Positions 35,242 to 44,036 of a stretch of DNA of 64,000 nt are shown in pieces. The translations under genes and the position numbers were made by a program. The notes under the pieces are model-generated. The model worked only from the letters and a program-made list of their open reading frames with translations. It ran no database searches and was not told where the DNA came from. This DNA is from Heliobacterium mobile (GTDB lineage Bacteria > Bacillota > Desulfitobacteriia > Heliobacteriales > Heliobacteriaceae): NCBI RefSeq assembly GCF_009720735.1, contig NZ_WNKU01000013.1, positions 27,221 to 91,220 of the forward strand. Reading direction: 5' to 3'. Within the stretch, counting starts at the first letter, position 1. Each line of letters starts with the position of its first letter.

Positions 35242-36885
35242 CTATAACTCGTCAAAATTCAAATTGTAATCCTCAAAGACAAAATAATGGGTCAACCAGG
35301 TCAGCCCGCGGACGAAGTCGCTATGTTCTGCAAATCCCATGCTGGCGAGCTGTTTTTTTATGTCTTCGTAATAACTGGAAGCCACCAGAATGAGCGTGTT
35401 CTCTCGCTCGGCAGCGTCTAAACCGGCTGGCAAACAGACGGGGATGCCATCGATGCGCATTCCCGCTTTTCCCAGGTCATTGTCGACAAAACAGGCCAAC
35501 CGCTGGCCGTAGTGCCGCAAAACCGGCTTCAGATATCTCTGGTATCCGGTGCCAGTTCCGAAGACGACCAGCTTTCCACCCTTAGAGAGGCGCTCCAGTT
35601 TCGCCGCCAGCACCTGCCGCAAGTCCTCCTGGCCTTCAACGGGCTGGCGCTCCTGAAAGGCGACTGCCATCACCCAGTCATGGAAACCTTGTGCACCAAA
35701 GGTCATCATCTCCCGTTTCCAGGGACCGTTGATGTTATCCAGCCATTCCCGGACGTTACTGACATCATCCGGTGTAGACGCCGGTCTAGGCGCGCCAGCC
35801 AGGTCACCGGGAGCGGCCGGTGCCGGCTCGCCGAAGGTAAGGCTGCCGTCACGGTCCCAATCGGCCTGGAAAACTCGGCCTTCTTGCAAGGCCCTACCGG
35901 CCAGTCCCCAGGACTCGCCGTTGAAGACCACGCCTTTGCCCTGCCTCTCCATTCGATCCGCCAACACGAGGTATTGCCCGTAAGAGAGAAAAGGCATGCC
36001 CCGTCGCTTCTGTTTCATCTCTTCGCTGTCCGCCGTGCCGAGCGTATCAGGAATCCATCCGCCGTCATGATCGACATGATAGAGACAGGCTGCGTCATCG
36101 AGGATAACCTCCTCGATTCCGCTGTACACCGCCGCGATTTCCAGGAGGTGGTCTACGTTCATCGAATGCAAGTCCCACTCCGGGTATCCGCGCAATTGAT
36201 GCCAGTTCTCACGGGCCATCAATTGAAAATCGCCGCAGACATTGTTATAGATCGGTTTTGGGATCCGGTACCGCCGATAGACCTCGTCAATATCGTCGGG
36301 ATAGGTGCGAAAGACGACGCCCGATTGAAAGTTATGGACCAGGAACTTTCCATAGGTGCGAAGGATATGGTCGCGACAAAACTCCAGTTGCTTCTGGAGC
36401 GGCTCGGGCTCCGGTATTTCCCGCCCCACGTCATGGCGCAAAGCCCGGTACAGCTTCCCAGGCGTCAAGTCCCCCCGGGCGATGAAGGAAAATAGTTCAT
36501 CCGACAAGAGGACATCCGCATTGGTCGCCAGGATATAAGTGCCGCGGGCTCTTCGAATCCCGGCGTTCTTGCCGATAAACTGAAACAAGGCCATCTTTTG
36601 ACTGTAGGTGTATCGCTCATGAATGGCCGGATCGACGGTGATGACGCGCAGCGTGTTAAAAGAACTGCGCTGGCCCCTCCGCAAGGACTCCGCCAAACCC
36701 GGTCTTGTCAGATCGGGATTCCATTCGACGATGATCGTTTCCGTGGGCAACCGGTAAGCATCGGAGTGCGCGGCGATTCCATTGACGAACATGCGCAACC
36801 GTTTCATAAAGTTGCCGCCATGATCATCATTCCTGGCGACAACAATCACACTCAGTTTGGGAGAATCAATGAACCGCTCTTCCAT
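35242..36885 (-). CDS. GT2-like glycosyltransferase with C-terminal Rossmann-like domain
   Basis: 547 residues. The N-terminal 280 residues are GT-A like: KLSVIVVARNDDHGGNFMKR, ETIIVEWNPD, FQFIGKNAGIRRARGTYILA, TNADVLLSDELF (in place of the DxD), VCGDFQLMARENWHQLRGYP and YHVDHDGGW. From about 435 comes the domain KLVVFGTGTGYQRYLKPVL, CFVDNDLGKAGMRIDGIP, LILVASSYYEDIKKQLASMG. A linker of Pro, Ala and Gly joins them. The paralogue at 41179 has the same plan. The ATG is preceded by AAAGG at about 12 nt. Substrate unknown. Confidence 0.75.
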   Translation of the reverse strand: MEERFIDSPKLSVIVVARNDDHGGNFMKRLRMFVNGIAAHSDAYRLPTETIIVEWNPDLTRPGLAESLRRGQRSSFNTLRVITVDPAIHERYTYSQKMALFQFIGKNAGIRRARGTYILATNADVLLSDELFSFIARGDLTPGKLYRALRHDVGREIPEPEPLQKQLEFCRDHILRTYGKFLVHNFQSGVVFRTYPDDIDEVYRRYRIPKPIYNNVCGDFQLMARENWHQLRGYPEWDLHSMNVDHLLEIAAVYSGIEEVILDDAACLYHVDHDGGWIPDTLGTADSEEMKQKRRGMPFLSYGQYLVLADRMERQGKGVVFNGESWGLAGRALQEGRVFQADWDRDGSLTFGEPAPAAPGDLAGAPRPASTPDDVSNVREWLDNINGPWKREMMTFGAQGFHDWVMAVAFQERQPVEGQEDLRQVLAAKLERLSKGGKLVVFGTGTGYQRYLKPVLRHYGQRLACFVDNDLGKAGMRIDGIPVCLPAGLDAAERENTLILVASSYYEDIKKQLASMGFAEHSDFVRGLTWLTHYFVFEDYNLNFDEL

Positions 36886-36975
36886 AGATATTCATTGACC
36901 TTTCTTTTCTTCATCCGACCTAGATCCGAAGGGCCTTCGGACAAATCACTTTGGTGCCTCGGTCTGCAACCCGGC

Positions 36976-38256
36976 TTATCGCCCGCCGTCAGCGATAACG
37001 AGCTGGACCCAATCGTCATAGTTTTCGGCAAAGTGAATTCCCTGTTGCAGTCCCATGGACAACAACTGCGCCGCAATCTCCTGCTGCCATTGCGAAGCGA
37101 TGATCACAAACCAAGAAGCGTCTATCTCCGCCGGCGCGCAAAGGGGGATGCCATCGACTTCACTCCCCCATCTGTTCTGGTTGTTGTCAAAAAAGGCTCC
37201 CACAGGGATCGTCAGTTCCCGCAGGTAATCGCGCAGCTTCTTCCCGGCGACGCCGCAACCGAAAATCGCCAGTTTTCGCCCTTGCAGACGCTCATTCCAA
37301 CGCTCACGGAAGCGGGCTTGCTTCGCCTGCAGAGCCAGATGTTCGTCCGGACTGGTGATCCCATAGAGACCTTCGATGATTCGCTTCGAACGCTGGAAGG
37401 TCGCAATGTTCGGAAAGGTAAAGGGCCCGTCGGCGGTATTCATAGAGAAGCAATACCAATGGGCGTTCAGTGAAAACAGGTCGCCCAGCGATTCCCGCAT
37501 CGTTTTGATTTTATCGTCATCGGCGCCGATTTCTGTGTGAAACACGTGATCCGCCGAATACAACTCGATCCGATTGCGCGTCAAGAAGTCGAGCGCAGAT
37601 ATGGCCTGCCCGACGGCGGAAGAGACGTGACCGATAAAAAACCGGTTATCGCCGGCGTTTTCTCCATCCCAGAGCGAGGTCTCTCCGTAAGGGAATATGT
37701 GTTCTCCACAATACCGCGCATCGCTCAAGTCATGCATGATGACCAGATGGTCCCTACTTGCGAGGACAGGCATGATCTTTCCCAATACGACGTTGGCCAC
37801 TTCAAAACCATGGGCATCCCAAAAGAGCAACACTCGTTGTTGCCCGGCCAGCAATTCCTCAAAGGGAAATTGCAGAATATCGGCGGTATGGCATTGCAGC
37901 GGCGACAGCCAATCGTCGTCAATCAAGCCTTTGTCCTTTAATGCCGGAATCGTCTGCTTCTGAAAATAGTCGGTCATGCAAATGCTGACGACATCGCACG
38001 TTTTTTCCAGCCGCTGAGACGCTTCGACGAATACACATGTCGAGTTCCCATAGGCGCGCCCCAATTCCAAAATCACATCCGGTTGGTATTCCAATGCGAC
38101 AGCCATGATCTGCGCCCACTGGTATGTATCCAAGCATTCTTTTGAATTCACCGTCTGGCCCATCTGATGCAATTTTTCGCTAAACGACCGTAATACATGT
38201 CGTTGATTCCAGTACGCCCCGGACAATGAAAAGGGATCCCGGTTGCGGTTATCCAT
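36976..38256 (-). CDS. CmcI/TylF-like methyltransferase-type protein with C-terminal Rossmann-like domain
   Basis: About 426 residues from ATG 38256, which follows AGGAGGAG; the frame is open to 38286. The first half resembles cephalosporin-hydroxylase/CmcI-type SAM-dependent enzymes: YQPDVILELGRAYGNSTCVF (SAM loop), LLFWDAHGFEVANVVLGKIM, HLVIMHDLSDARYCGE. The second half is KLAIFGCGVAGKKLRDYL, GAFFDNNQNRWGSEVDGIPL, FVIIASQWQQEIAAQLLSMG, the appended domain also carried by the GT2 enzymes on either side. It could methylate or hydroxylate a sugar. Lies between the GT2 gene and a radical SAM gene. Confidence 0.65.
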   Translation of the reverse strand: MDNRNRDPFSLSGAYWNQRHVLRSFSEKLHQMGQTVNSKECLDTYQWAQIMAVALEYQPDVILELGRAYGNSTCVFVEASQRLEKTCDVVSICMTDYFQKQTIPALKDKGLIDDDWLSPLQCHTADILQFPFEELLAGQQRVLLFWDAHGFEVANVVLGKIMPVLASRDHLVIMHDLSDARYCGEHIFPYGETSLWDGENAGDNRFFIGHVSSAVGQAISALDFLTRNRIELYSADHVFHTEIGADDDKIKTMRESLGDLFSLNAHWYCFSMNTADGPFTFPNIATFQRSKRIIEGLYGITSPDEHLALQAKQARFRERWNERLQGRKLAIFGCGVAGKKLRDYLRELTIPVGAFFDNNQNRWGSEVDGIPLCAPAEIDASWFVIIASQWQQEIAAQLLSMGLQQGIHFAENYDDWVQLVIADGGR

Positions 38257-38296
38257 CTGACTCCTCCTGTTCAATTTGCATCTCATCGCTCAACCG

Positions 38297-39526
38297 TTAG
38301 ATGAACCGGTGGGTCATGCTGTCTTTCAGGATGACGTTCTCGTAGATCTGGTTGTGCGGCTGATAGGTGCAGCGGGGACACTCCTTCTCCACGTCGATGG
38401 AATCGAAGATCTTCCAGTGGGCGTCATTCCCCCACAATTTGTTGATCTGTTCCACATCCTCCAGGTTTCTCGCCAACTCCAGCTTCTGGTCGCCGCGCCG
38501 GTCACAGCAAAGGCCGAGGGTAAAGGCGTCTTTGGGCGCATCTTTGCCGATGGGGGGCATGATCGCGGCCGTCATGAAAATAGCGTGACACCGCTCAAAA
38601 CAGTTCGACGGATTGAACTGGGAATCGAACTTGTGGGTGACGCCATAGACGTTGAAGGAATTGTCGTCGAGAGAAAGCGCCTGTTCGATCTGCTCGTTAA
38701 AGGTCTGAATGTCTTCCTTGTTGAAGCGGATCTCCTCGTCGGTACCGATCTTATCCCAGGTGGTGCCGGCAGGGCGGATATGTATGTTTTTGCAGCCGAT
38801 CTCCTTCGCCAGTTTCGCCGCCTGATAGATCTCGCCGATGTTCTCTTTATACAAGAGATACTTATAGCTGACGCCATAGGCCGGGTTTCTCGATCCTAGC
38901 GTGCTGTTGTGGCGCTTGGAGTAGTCGATCAGGTTGCTGAGGTTGGTGATGATCGTGTCAAACAAGGGGGTGTTGTCAGGCAGGCCCTTTAGTTTGTTAA
39001 AAGTGGCTGCCGATCCTGCGTCGATCGAGGCGCCGACCCAATCGCACTGCGATAGGGCGTCGATGCAATGATTCACCCTGGTGCCGTTGCTGACCAGGCC
39101 GATATGAATCTTATGTTGGGCGAGCCGGTCGATAAAGGCGGGCGTCGCCGGGTTGAGCAGGGGTTCCCCGCCGCCGGCGATACAGACGGCCTCCACGCCG
39201 GGACTGATGAAGGGGTTCTTCTCCCCCCAGCGGGGCAAAAAGTCGGCGATGGCCAGCAGGGCTTTTTCCGACAACATGCCGCCGCGCTCTTTGCGAACCA
39301 CCTCGGCGTTGCACCAGGCGCAGTTTAAGTTGCACACATTGGAGGGGTCGATGGTGATCAACGCAGGCTGCGGGATGTCCCTTCCCCGCTTGATCCCCTC
39401 CCAGCGGTAGACCTGGCTCAACAGCTTATAACTGTTGAACGGGTTCCACCGCTTTTCTTGATTCCACTCTCGGGACTTTATCTCTTCCGCTTTCGTCTCT
39501 TCCGCGCCCTTTGCTTGCTTTTGCAC
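38297..39526 (-). CDS. radical SAM/SPASM-like enzyme
   Basis: About 409 residues. LITIDPSNVCNLNCAWCNAE holds the cluster Cys residues; CIAGGGEPLLNPAT, GLVSNGTRVN and GASIDAG follow. The C-terminal region has HIRPAG, a Cys pair in FERCHAIF, LGLCCDRRGD, and CPRCTY, which may bind a second cluster. The reading frame extends to a GTG at 39556, but a GGGGGG track 6 nt before GTG 39526 makes the shorter form better. The N-terminus is lysine- and glutamate-rich, unlike the other radical SAM proteins here. The gene begins at or inside the end of nadE, so the two are probably transcribed together. Substrate unknown. Confidence 0.78.
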   Translation of the reverse strand: MQKQAKGAEETKAEEIKSREWNQEKRWNPFNSYKLLSQVYRWEGIKRGRDIPQPALITIDPSNVCNLNCAWCNAEVVRKERGGMLSEKALLAIADFLPRWGEKNPFISPGVEAVCIAGGGEPLLNPATPAFIDRLAQHKIHIGLVSNGTRVNHCIDALSQCDWVGASIDAGSAATFNKLKGLPDNTPLFDTIITNLSNLIDYSKRHNSTLGSRNPAYGVSYKYLLYKENIGEIYQAAKLAKEIGCKNIHIRPAGTTWDKIGTDEEIRFNKEDIQTFNEQIEQALSLDDNSFNVYGVTHKFDSQFNPSNCFERCHAIFMTAAIMPPIGKDAPKDAFTLGLCCDRRGDQKLELARNLEDVEQINKLWGNDAHWKIFDSIDVEKECPRCTYQPHNQIYENVILKDSMTHRFI

Positions 39527-39540
39527 GAAGAACCCCCCAT

Positions 39541-41160
39541 TCAAATTGGATTCCACCGCTGGGCGATGGGATAGCGCCGGCCTGATCCGAAGGCCCTGGT
39601 GGTCACCCTGATCCCAGGCGGCGCCTGGCGCCGCTTATACTCGTTTCTCTGCACCATGCGAAAAACGCGCTCCACCGTTGAGCGGTCATATCCTTCGGCG
39701 ACAACCTCATCAACGGAACGGTTGTTTTCCACCAGCCCGCTGAGGATGGGATCGAGGATCTCATAGGGCGGCAAGGAATCCGTATCCAACTGCCCCGGGC
39801 GCAATTCCGCCGAGGGCGGCTTTTCGATGATCGCGCTCGGGATGACTTCCCTGTCGCGGTTTAGGTGTTCCGCCAGTTGATAGATCATCGTCTTCGGCAC
39901 ATCGGAAATGACGGCCAGGCCGCCAGCCATATCGCCGTACATGGTGCAGTACCCGACGGCCATCTCCGACTTGTTGCCGGTGGTGAGGATTAACCGGTTT
40001 TCCCGGTTGGAGATCGTCATCAGGAGGTTCCCGCGAATGCGCGCCTGCAGGTTTTCTTCCGCCAGGTCCATGATGTACTTCCCCTCTGAGAGCGATCCGA
40101 CGAAGGGTTCGAAGATGGGGGTGATCGGGAGCACCCGAAACTCGATCTGCAGATTTTCCGCCAACCGCTTGGCGTCTTCGACACTTTCCCGACTCGAATA
40201 GATAGAGGGCATCGCTACGCCGAGGACGTTCCGGCTGCCGAGGGCCTGGACGGCCAGCGCCGCCGTCACCGCCGAGTCAATCCCCCCGGAAAGGCCAATG
40301 ACGGCCTGCCGGAAACCGGTCTTGGCGAAGTAGTCGGCGATGCTCATCTGCAACGCCTTCTCCAGAGCCGCCATGCCTTCCGTCCGGATCTGCGGCGACA
40401 TCACCGCCATATTTTCTAACTCAAAAGCGAGGAAGTCTTCCTCAAAGTCCTTCGCCTCCGCCACCAGGGCGCCCTCGTCATCCAACAAAAAGCTTCGACC
40501 GTCAAAGACGAGCTCATCGTTGCCGCCGACCTGATTGACATAGAGAAAGGGCTTGCCGTATTTGCGGGCGATCGTTCCCATGATGCTCCGGCGCTGTGCC
40601 CCCTTCTCCAGGTGGTAGGGAGAGGCTGAGAGATTGATGAAGATGTCGACGCCCTGGCGCGCCAATTCCTCGATGGGATCCCGCTCATACCGCCTGGACG
40701 AACTGGCGTCCTTGTCATTCCAGGAGTCCTCGCAGACATGAACGCCCAAGTTGCAGCCCCGAAAGCGCATAGGCCCGCAGCGTTCAGACGACCAGAAATA
40801 GCGGGACTCGTCAAAGACATCGTAGTTGGGCAGCAGGGTTTTATCCTGCCAGGTGATCTCTCCGCCGTCGAGCAGGAAAGCCGTATTGTACAACCGGTCT
40901 TCTGCGACCCGAACAGAGCCCAGCAAGACAGCCACATCGCCGCACTGTTGATTCAGGCGATAGAGCGCCTCCTTCGCCTCAGAGAGGAAACTCTCATGAT
41001 AGAGGAGGTCTCTGGGGGGATAGCCGATCAGTGCCAGCTCCGAAAAGACGAGCAGATCCACCTTCGATCGCTTGGCCTGTCCGATACAGCGGGCGATCTT
41101 CGCCGCATTGCCCTGTATGTCGCCAACCGTTGGATTGATTTGAGCCAGGCCGATTCGCAT
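39541..41160 (-). CDS. nadE: glutamine-dependent NAD+ synthetase
   Basis: Makes NAD+ from nicotinate adenine dinucleotide, ATP and glutamine. 539 residues, the usual length for the two-domain bacterial type. The N-terminal nitrilase-like glutaminase shows the catalytic triad in FSELALIGYPPRD, KTLLPNYDVFDE and HVCEDSWNDKD. The C-terminal synthetase has GLSGGIDSAVTAALAVQALG (ATP loop) and TTGNKSEMAVGYCTMYGD. It is complete and looks functional. It is an unexpected housekeeping gene inside a glycan island; many neighbours (SDRs, dehydrogenases) need NAD, but a supply role is only a guess. Confidence 0.95.
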   Translation of the reverse strand: MRIGLAQINPTVGDIQGNAAKIARCIGQAKRSKVDLLVFSELALIGYPPRDLLYHESFLSEAKEALYRLNQQCGDVAVLLGSVRVAEDRLYNTAFLLDGGEITWQDKTLLPNYDVFDESRYFWSSERCGPMRFRGCNLGVHVCEDSWNDKDASSSRRYERDPIEELARQGVDIFINLSASPYHLEKGAQRRSIMGTIARKYGKPFLYVNQVGGNDELVFDGRSFLLDDEGALVAEAKDFEEDFLAFELENMAVMSPQIRTEGMAALEKALQMSIADYFAKTGFRQAVIGLSGGIDSAVTAALAVQALGSRNVLGVAMPSIYSSRESVEDAKRLAENLQIEFRVLPITPIFEPFVGSLSEGKYIMDLAEENLQARIRGNLLMTISNRENRLILTTGNKSEMAVGYCTMYGDMAGGLAVISDVPKTMIYQLAEHLNRDREVIPSAIIEKPPSAELRPGQLDTDSLPPYEILDPILSGLVENNRSVDEVVAEGYDRSTVERVFRMVQRNEYKRRQAPPGIRVTTRAFGSGRRYPIAQRWNPI

Positions 41161-41178
41161 GGCGCCATCACTCGTTTC

Positions 41179-42840
41179 CTATTGGTTTTCGTAGAATGAG
41201 CAGCCTGCCAAGTAATGTCTTGCCGTGCAAAAATCAGTTATCTTCTGATTGTAAATCTTCAAAAAGTGCTGATTTTCCAGCAAGCCCATGTCGCTCAATT
41301 GCGCCTTGATGTCTTCATAAAAACTTGACGCGATAAGAACCAGAATGTCGTCCTTTTGTTCGTTCATCAAAACGGCAGGGGGCCGCACCTCAAGTCCGTC
41401 TACCCACTTCCCTTGCATGGCTGGGCTGTTGTCCAAAATATAGGATGGTGTGATGCCAAAGCGCTTGATGAGAATTCGAATACCCGCTCGGTAGGCCATT
41501 CCCGTTCCAAAAATAATTAACTTTTTGTTTTCAACGGTGTCGACGAGCCGAGCAATCCGCTCATCCGTTAAGGTATCTGATTTGGTTGCTTGTTTCTCCA
41601 ACAACAACACTCTTCTCAACCATTCCCGGAAGCTGTCGGCGCCGAGCCGGCTGCCGACTTCAGCCAGCTGCGCCGCCTTACGGTCTATCTGTAGTAAAAA
41701 GTCGTCCAGGTCAAACTGTTCATCGGCAATACCATAGGGCGCCTCCTTTGGTGACAACTGAAGGAATCCTTGGTTTCCGCTCTGCCTATCCCAGTGAGCC
41801 CTGAGCAAGCATGTTTGAGGCAGTTGATCCAGCACAAGACCCCAATGCGTTCCATTGAGTCGATAACCGTCAGGGTTTTCATTGATAATTTCGTGCCCCA
41901 ACACATTGATTTGCGCATCAGTCATACGCGTTATCTTCTTGGATACGTACCGTTGATCGAGAGACTTGTTCTTTTCTGCTTCGGGCGACCAACCGGCAGT
42001 ATGTTCGATATGGTAGATACACATTGAATCCGGAAAGATCTCCTCCGATAGGCCCGATGAAATGGCCAGGTAATGAAATAGGGAGTCTAAGTGAAATGCC
42101 AGCATATCCAATTCGGGATATCCTTTAACGTCATACCAGTCATCCCGGTGCATTAATTGTAAATCGCCGCAGGCGTTTGTAAAGAAGGGGGCAAGCAGCG
42201 AAAAAAAGGAACGAACGACAGGGTAGATTTCTTCAATATTTTCCGGATAGATATAGAAACGCTCGCCCGTCTTCAGATGGCTGCTCCCGCCCCGGTCATT
42301 CACACGAACAATATGTTTTGATAAATCATCAACGCACTGCGCGATGGAGATATCCTTGGAGAGGTCCAAATCGACATCATACCGCGTTGCGCGATATAGC
42401 TTTCCCTTTTCCAGCCTTCGTTCTCCAAGATGTCGGAATAATTCATCGGCAAACAGAATGTCAATATTTGTGCATAATATGTACTCTCCCCTCGCCCGGC
42501 GCACGCCCACATTTTTTGCGATCATCTGGTAGAGCGGAAGATGTTCGGCATGACGGTAACGGCGGTGGATTTCCCGGGGAACCTCGATAAATCGGACTGT
42601 GCAATACGGATGGGTTGCCGGCCATTGGAACAGCCCATGCAAGGGCGGTTGGTCAACAGGCGGGTTCCATTCTACGATGATGAGTTCGACGGGAATCTGA
42701 TATTTCTCCGATTGAAATAATAATCCGTCAATAAACAGTTGCATTCGTTCTTTGAAATTTCCACCGTGATTGTCGTTTCTCGCGGTGGCGACGACGCTCA
42801 AATAGGGACCACAGATCTTGCCTTGACTGTCCGTCACCAT
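41179..42840 (-). CDS. GT2-like glycosyltransferase with C-terminal Rossmann-like domain (paralogue)
   Basis: About 553 residues: YLSVVATARNDNHGGNFKER, VELIIVEWNPPVDQPPLHGL, YQMIAKNVGVRRARGEYIL, TNIDILFADELF, CGDLQLMHRDDWYDVKGYPE, IYHIEHTAGW. These match the enzyme at 35242 in order and detail. The C-terminal domain is KLIIFGTGMAYRAGIRILI, YILDNSPAMQGKWVDG, LVLIASSFYEDIKAQLSDMG. ATG 42840 follows GAGGTGGTC; a GTG two codons earlier is possible. Separated from nadE by 18 nt. Acceptor and sugar unknown. Confidence 0.75.
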   Translation of the reverse strand: MVTDSQGKICGPYLSVVATARNDNHGGNFKERMQLFIDGLLFQSEKYQIPVELIIVEWNPPVDQPPLHGLFQWPATHPYCTVRFIEVPREIHRRYRHAEHLPLYQMIAKNVGVRRARGEYILCTNIDILFADELFRHLGERRLEKGKLYRATRYDVDLDLSKDISIAQCVDDLSKHIVRVNDRGGSSHLKTGERFYIYPENIEEIYPVVRSFFSLLAPFFTNACGDLQLMHRDDWYDVKGYPELDMLAFHLDSLFHYLAISSGLSEEIFPDSMCIYHIEHTAGWSPEAEKNKSLDQRYVSKKITRMTDAQINVLGHEIINENPDGYRLNGTHWGLVLDQLPQTCLLRAHWDRQSGNQGFLQLSPKEAPYGIADEQFDLDDFLLQIDRKAAQLAEVGSRLGADSFREWLRRVLLLEKQATKSDTLTDERIARLVDTVENKKLIIFGTGMAYRAGIRILIKRFGITPSYILDNSPAMQGKWVDGLEVRPPAVLMNEQKDDILVLIASSFYEDIKAQLSDMGLLENQHFLKIYNQKITDFCTARHYLAGCSFYENQ

Positions 42841-42847
42841 GACCACC

Positions 42848-43996
42848 TCATGCCTGCCTTACATTGAGACATTGAACAGGAATCCTCCAATAGTCGGTCT
42901 CTGTAAACCCTAGCGATTCCAGTTGTCGCGCAATCGGTTCATACCATCGTGAACATGCCACGATCACGAATTCTGCGCCTGAAAGGGCGTCGGCACCCTT
43001 CACTTCTTTGCCCTTCAGTTCTGTTCCCCACAATGCCTGGTTATTGTCGATTATCTTCGTGATGGTTATATTCTCAGCCTCCAGAAAGGCGGCTGCGATG
43101 CGACCTTCTGTTCCGGCGCCAAACAGCGCGAGTTCTTTCGCGCCGCTCAAATCGCGAAGCATACTTGAAAAGAGCCTTTTTGCCCGAGCAAACCAGGCGT
43201 TCCCCTGTTCTGGCGCGCCTTCGATTACCGATTCGGCGCCCCAGTAGAACAATCCACCGAGGGCACGATCGTTGAGGTTCCTCATCTTTGTAGGAATGCG
43301 CGGGTCCTCAAGAGCCGTCCGAATAACTTTCTCTTTTTCTTGAAGCAGTTTGGGATAGAAGCTCGGCGTGCAGGTAAAGGAGCTGGAATGCAGCATATAA
43401 TCAGCCACCATACCAGGAACGTACCGTATTTCGTGCTGCATGGCGATCCAAACCCATAGCCCAAATTCGTTGAACTGGATAAGCTCTTTGACATCGACCA
43501 GCTTGCCCTGCTGTTTCAGCGCCTCCGTTCGAATAAAGGACGCGCTTGCCGGGATCGTTTTTTCACAGCAAAGCAACTGGGTAAACGAGATCGGCGAACT
43601 TTTCCATTCGTACATGAGGTCATAATGTTCATCGACGACACGGTAATCGCCAAAGATGATGGCGGCGTCGGGATGTGCTTCAAAGGCCTTTACCGCCCAC
43701 TCTACAGCGCCTGGATGATAGCGTTCATCAGACATGACAAATCCGATGATATCACCGGTCACTTTCTCCATCGCTTTAGCAAAAGCGTCGACAGGCCCAT
43801 CATCCGCTTCGGAGTAAAGCCGGATCCGGTCCCGATATTTCTCTAAAATCTCGAGCGTGCCGTCATTCGACGCGCCATCGATGACGATATGCTCAATATT
43901 GGGGTAATCTTGTTCAACGACGCTGCGCATACAGTTTTCAATGTATTTCGCGCGATTTTTTACCGCTGTAATGAGACTCACTTTGGGTAACATCAT
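42848..43996 (-). CDS. GT2 glycosyltransferase with C-terminal Rossmann-like domain
   Basis: About 382 residues from ATG 43996, preceded by AGGGGGACCTC; the longer frame to 44125 runs into the upstream gene and is unlike the family. The transferase part has LPKVSLITAVKNRAKYIENC, HIVIDGASNDGTLEILEKY, YSEADDGPVDAFAKAMEKVT, IGFVMSDERYHPGA and ASFIRTEALKQQG. This is the WcaA/colanic-acid-like type in which a DGxxDA motif is typical. The C-terminal domain is LALFGAGTEGRIAAAFLEA, KIIDNNQALWGTELKGKE, FVIVACSRWYEPIARQLESL. Sugar unknown. Confidence 0.8.
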   Translation of the reverse strand: MMLPKVSLITAVKNRAKYIENCMRSVVEQDYPNIEHIVIDGASNDGTLEILEKYRDRIRLYSEADDGPVDAFAKAMEKVTGDIIGFVMSDERYHPGAVEWAVKAFEAHPDAAIIFGDYRVVDEHYDLMYEWKSSPISFTQLLCCEKTIPASASFIRTEALKQQGKLVDVKELIQFNEFGLWVWIAMQHEIRYVPGMVADYMLHSSSFTCTPSFYPKLLQEKEKVIRTALEDPRIPTKMRNLNDRALGGLFYWGAESVIEGAPEQGNAWFARAKRLFSSMLRDLSGAKELALFGAGTEGRIAAAFLEAENITITKIIDNNQALWGTELKGKEVKGADALSGAEFVIVACSRWYEPIARQLESLGFTETDYWRIPVQCLNVRQA

Positions 43997-44036
43997 GAGG
44001 TCCCCCTGTTGTTGTGATCCATTGGCCCCCATCTTT

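Noticed and set aside
35512..36495. Plus-strand open frame of 327 codons opposite the GT2-like gene at 35242
   Set aside because: The minus strand encodes a coherent glycosyltransferase with a paralogue at 41179; the antisense frame shows nothing.
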